A stretch of 7,896 bases of DNA from assembly GCA_017626655.1 (NCBI GenBank), contig JAGAIH010000045.1, positions 1 through 7,896 of the forward strand, given 5' to 3'. Position 1 is the stretch's first letter. Each line of letters begins with the position of its first letter. The DNA comes from Clostridia bacterium. GTDB lineage: Bacteria > Bacillota_A > Clostridia > Oscillospirales > CAG-272. The notes below the pieces were generated by a model, which was not told the DNA's origin, did no database searches, and saw nothing but the letters and a program-made list of their open reading frames with translations. Positions 6,692-7,896 of the stretch are shown piece by piece. The position numbers were made by a program, and so were the translations under genes.

Positions 6692-7896
6692 GCGCGCTCG
6701 GTCTCCTCAAAGGGATCCACGGCGTGAGCGAACACAGGCATGAGGCGCACCGAGAAGTCAAACTCCTTCTCGGAAAGCTGCCAGTGAGGATACAGGCCGG
6801 GGCCGCAGGAGTTGGAGCCAATGCCCGACTGGATCATGTCCAGATTGACACAGGTCTCCTTCATGGGCTTCAGCTCGTAGTCGTGGGCGGTATCGGTGAG
6901 CTGGGCGGGGGTGAAGTGGGCGCAGTTGAAGCTGAAGTCCTTGCCCGTGGTCACGGCCAGCAGTCCCTGGCCCGCCACGGAGGACACCAGCATCCAGCGG
7001 GTGTCGGCGTGGGCGCAGTTCTCCTGGGGACGGACGTAATGCTCGAAGTGGTCGGTGACGGTAGTCTCGAACAAGCCCTGACGGGAGGCGTGGCGCTTAT
7101 CGCGGTAGCTCTCCACGGGGCCGCGGCCGAAGTAACGGAGGCTCTCGTTCTCCTCGGGCATGAGGAACTCCACGCCGAAGTGGGGGAGGAAGGGGGCGTT
7201 GTCCGCCACCTTGGCGCGGTAGGACAGGGTCACGCCGCCCTCGGCATGGAAGGTGTAGGCGGCATCCAGCCACAGGAAGGGTCTTTGCACGGCGGAACTC
7301 ATGGAGAGCTTGGCGGTGACGGTGACCGAAACGGCGTCGGAGGCGGTGACGGCGCACTCGTAGCACTTGACAGCGGCGTCGCGGAAGCCGCGGCCCTGCC
7401 ACTGGTGGCGGATATTGCGGTCATTATCGGTGGGGGCGCGCCAGACCGTGGGCTTGATGGCCGAGGCCAGCAGTTCGTGGCCATTGTCCACCACGGAGGT
7501 GATGAGGCCGTGGTAGCAGTCCACGGTGTAGACGGTTTCAGCGGTCTCTACCGTAATGGTATCGGCGGCGGCGGTGTAGGTGATGGTGGCGTAGGGAGAC
7601 ATGGTCTCGGCCATGGGGGTGGGAGCGGGTCTCTCGGCGGGGATGGCCATCTGCTGGAAGCCTACCTCAAAGCCCACCTCGCCCCAAGGGGTGGCGGTGT
7701 TCTGGTAAGCGGTGACCGTGACGTAGCAGTCGCCGTCGGTATCCCAGGCCTCGGCGGGGATGGTGATCTCTGCGGTCTCCTGGGGCTCCACGGGGAGGAG
7801 AGCGCGGCCGCTGGCCACGGTCTCACCGTTGCGCTCCACCGTCCAGACGAAGTCCAGATCCGAGAGGTCGGTGAAGTAGCGGCGGTTCTTGATGAC
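6688..7896 (-). CDS. Beta-galactosidase, GH2 (LacZ type), C-terminal 402 residues
   Basis: The gene continues beyond the right edge, and 402 residues up to the stop are visible. They match the last two domains of long LacZ-type enzymes. The first visible residues (VIKNRRYFTDLSDLDFVWTV, then ERNG) are the start of the fourth, beta-sandwich domain. WRAPTDNDRN at visible residues 152-161 marks the start of the C-terminal Bgal_small_N domain. GRGPVESYRDKRHAS (257-271) and YVRPQENCAHADTRW (287-301) are further family motifs. The catalytic glutamates lie in the missing part, so activity cannot be judged here. No signal peptide can be assessed. Family members hydrolyse terminal beta-galactosides such as lactose or plant galactan fragments. 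The reading frame stays open to the window edge, so an apparent GTG start at 7839 is internal. Its stop overlaps the rsuA start. Confidence 0.93.
   Translation of the reverse strand, partial: VIKNRRYFTDLSDLDFVWTVERNGETVASGRALLPVEPQETAEITIPAEAWDTDGDCYVTVTAYQNTATPWGEVGFEVGFQQMAIPAERPAPTPMAETMSPYATITYTAAADTITVETAETVYTVDCYHGLITSVVDNGHELLASAIKPTVWRAPTDNDRNIRHQWQGRGFRDAAVKCYECAVTASDAVSVTVTAKLSMSSAVQRPFLWLDAAYTFHAEGGVTLSYRAKVADNAPFLPHFGVEFLMPEENESLRYFGRGPVESYRDKRHASRQGLFETTVTDHFEHYVRPQENCAHADTRWMLVSSVAGQGLLAVTTGKDFSFNCAHFTPAQLTDTAHDYELKPMKETCVNLDMIQSGIGSNSCGPGLYPHWQLSEKEFDFSVRLMPVFAHAVDPFEETERA

Overview
The window suggests a gut-type anaerobic Clostridia (Firmicutes) genome, probably the high-GC Oscillospiraceae/Ruminococcaceae kind. 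The reasons are strong AGGAG-type ribosome binding sites, a consensus vegetative promoter, U-tract terminators, a lipoprotein signal of Gram-positive style, GC-rich housekeeping genes, and a LacZ-type glycosidase beside ordinary housekeeping genes. This is an inference from style and gene content; no rRNA or other marker is present.

Every supported gene lies on the minus strand, so transcription runs from high to low coordinates. Starting from the right edge:
- 6688-7896 holds the C-terminal part of a GH2 beta-galactosidase. Its stop overlaps the start of an RsuA-type 16S rRNA pseudouridine synthase (5954-6691) in an ATGA, so the two are probably translationally coupled.
- 5802-5953 is a GC-rich intergenic stretch packed with small hairpins.
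- 5181-5801 encodes a two-helix membrane protein with a C-terminal zinc ribbon, of unknown function.
- 2982-5135 encodes the transcription/RNA-binding protein Tex. It is followed after short gaps by a zinc-peptidase-like protein (2040-2954) and a nicotinamidase-like cysteine hydrolase (1467-2006). These three look like one transcription unit that ends at a perfect 11-bp terminator hairpin at 1393-1418.

The most interesting stretch is the AT-rich region 1024-1466, which has no protein gene. On the minus strand it carries a perfect consensus promoter (TTGACA, 17 nt, TATAAT), then a segment of about 157 nt that folds into a long irregular rod, then a separate terminator hairpin with a T7 tract. 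This looks like a discrete small structured RNA, or a leader with an attenuator. Downstream of it are a perfect 11-bp inverted repeat and a second promoter (TTTACA, 17 nt, TATAAT). That promoter drives a gene for an XRE-type DNA-binding protein fused to a zinc-ribbon-like segment and several membrane helices (190-1023). Thirty-five bases after that gene comes the start of a lipoprotein (1-154, cut by the window edge), so the regulator and lipoprotein probably form an envelope-related pair.

I did not find CRISPR arrays, insertion sequences, tRNA or rRNA genes. The coding genes are mostly ordinary. The candidate for something undescribed is the small RNA/attenuator locus and its possible link to the membrane-anchored regulator.
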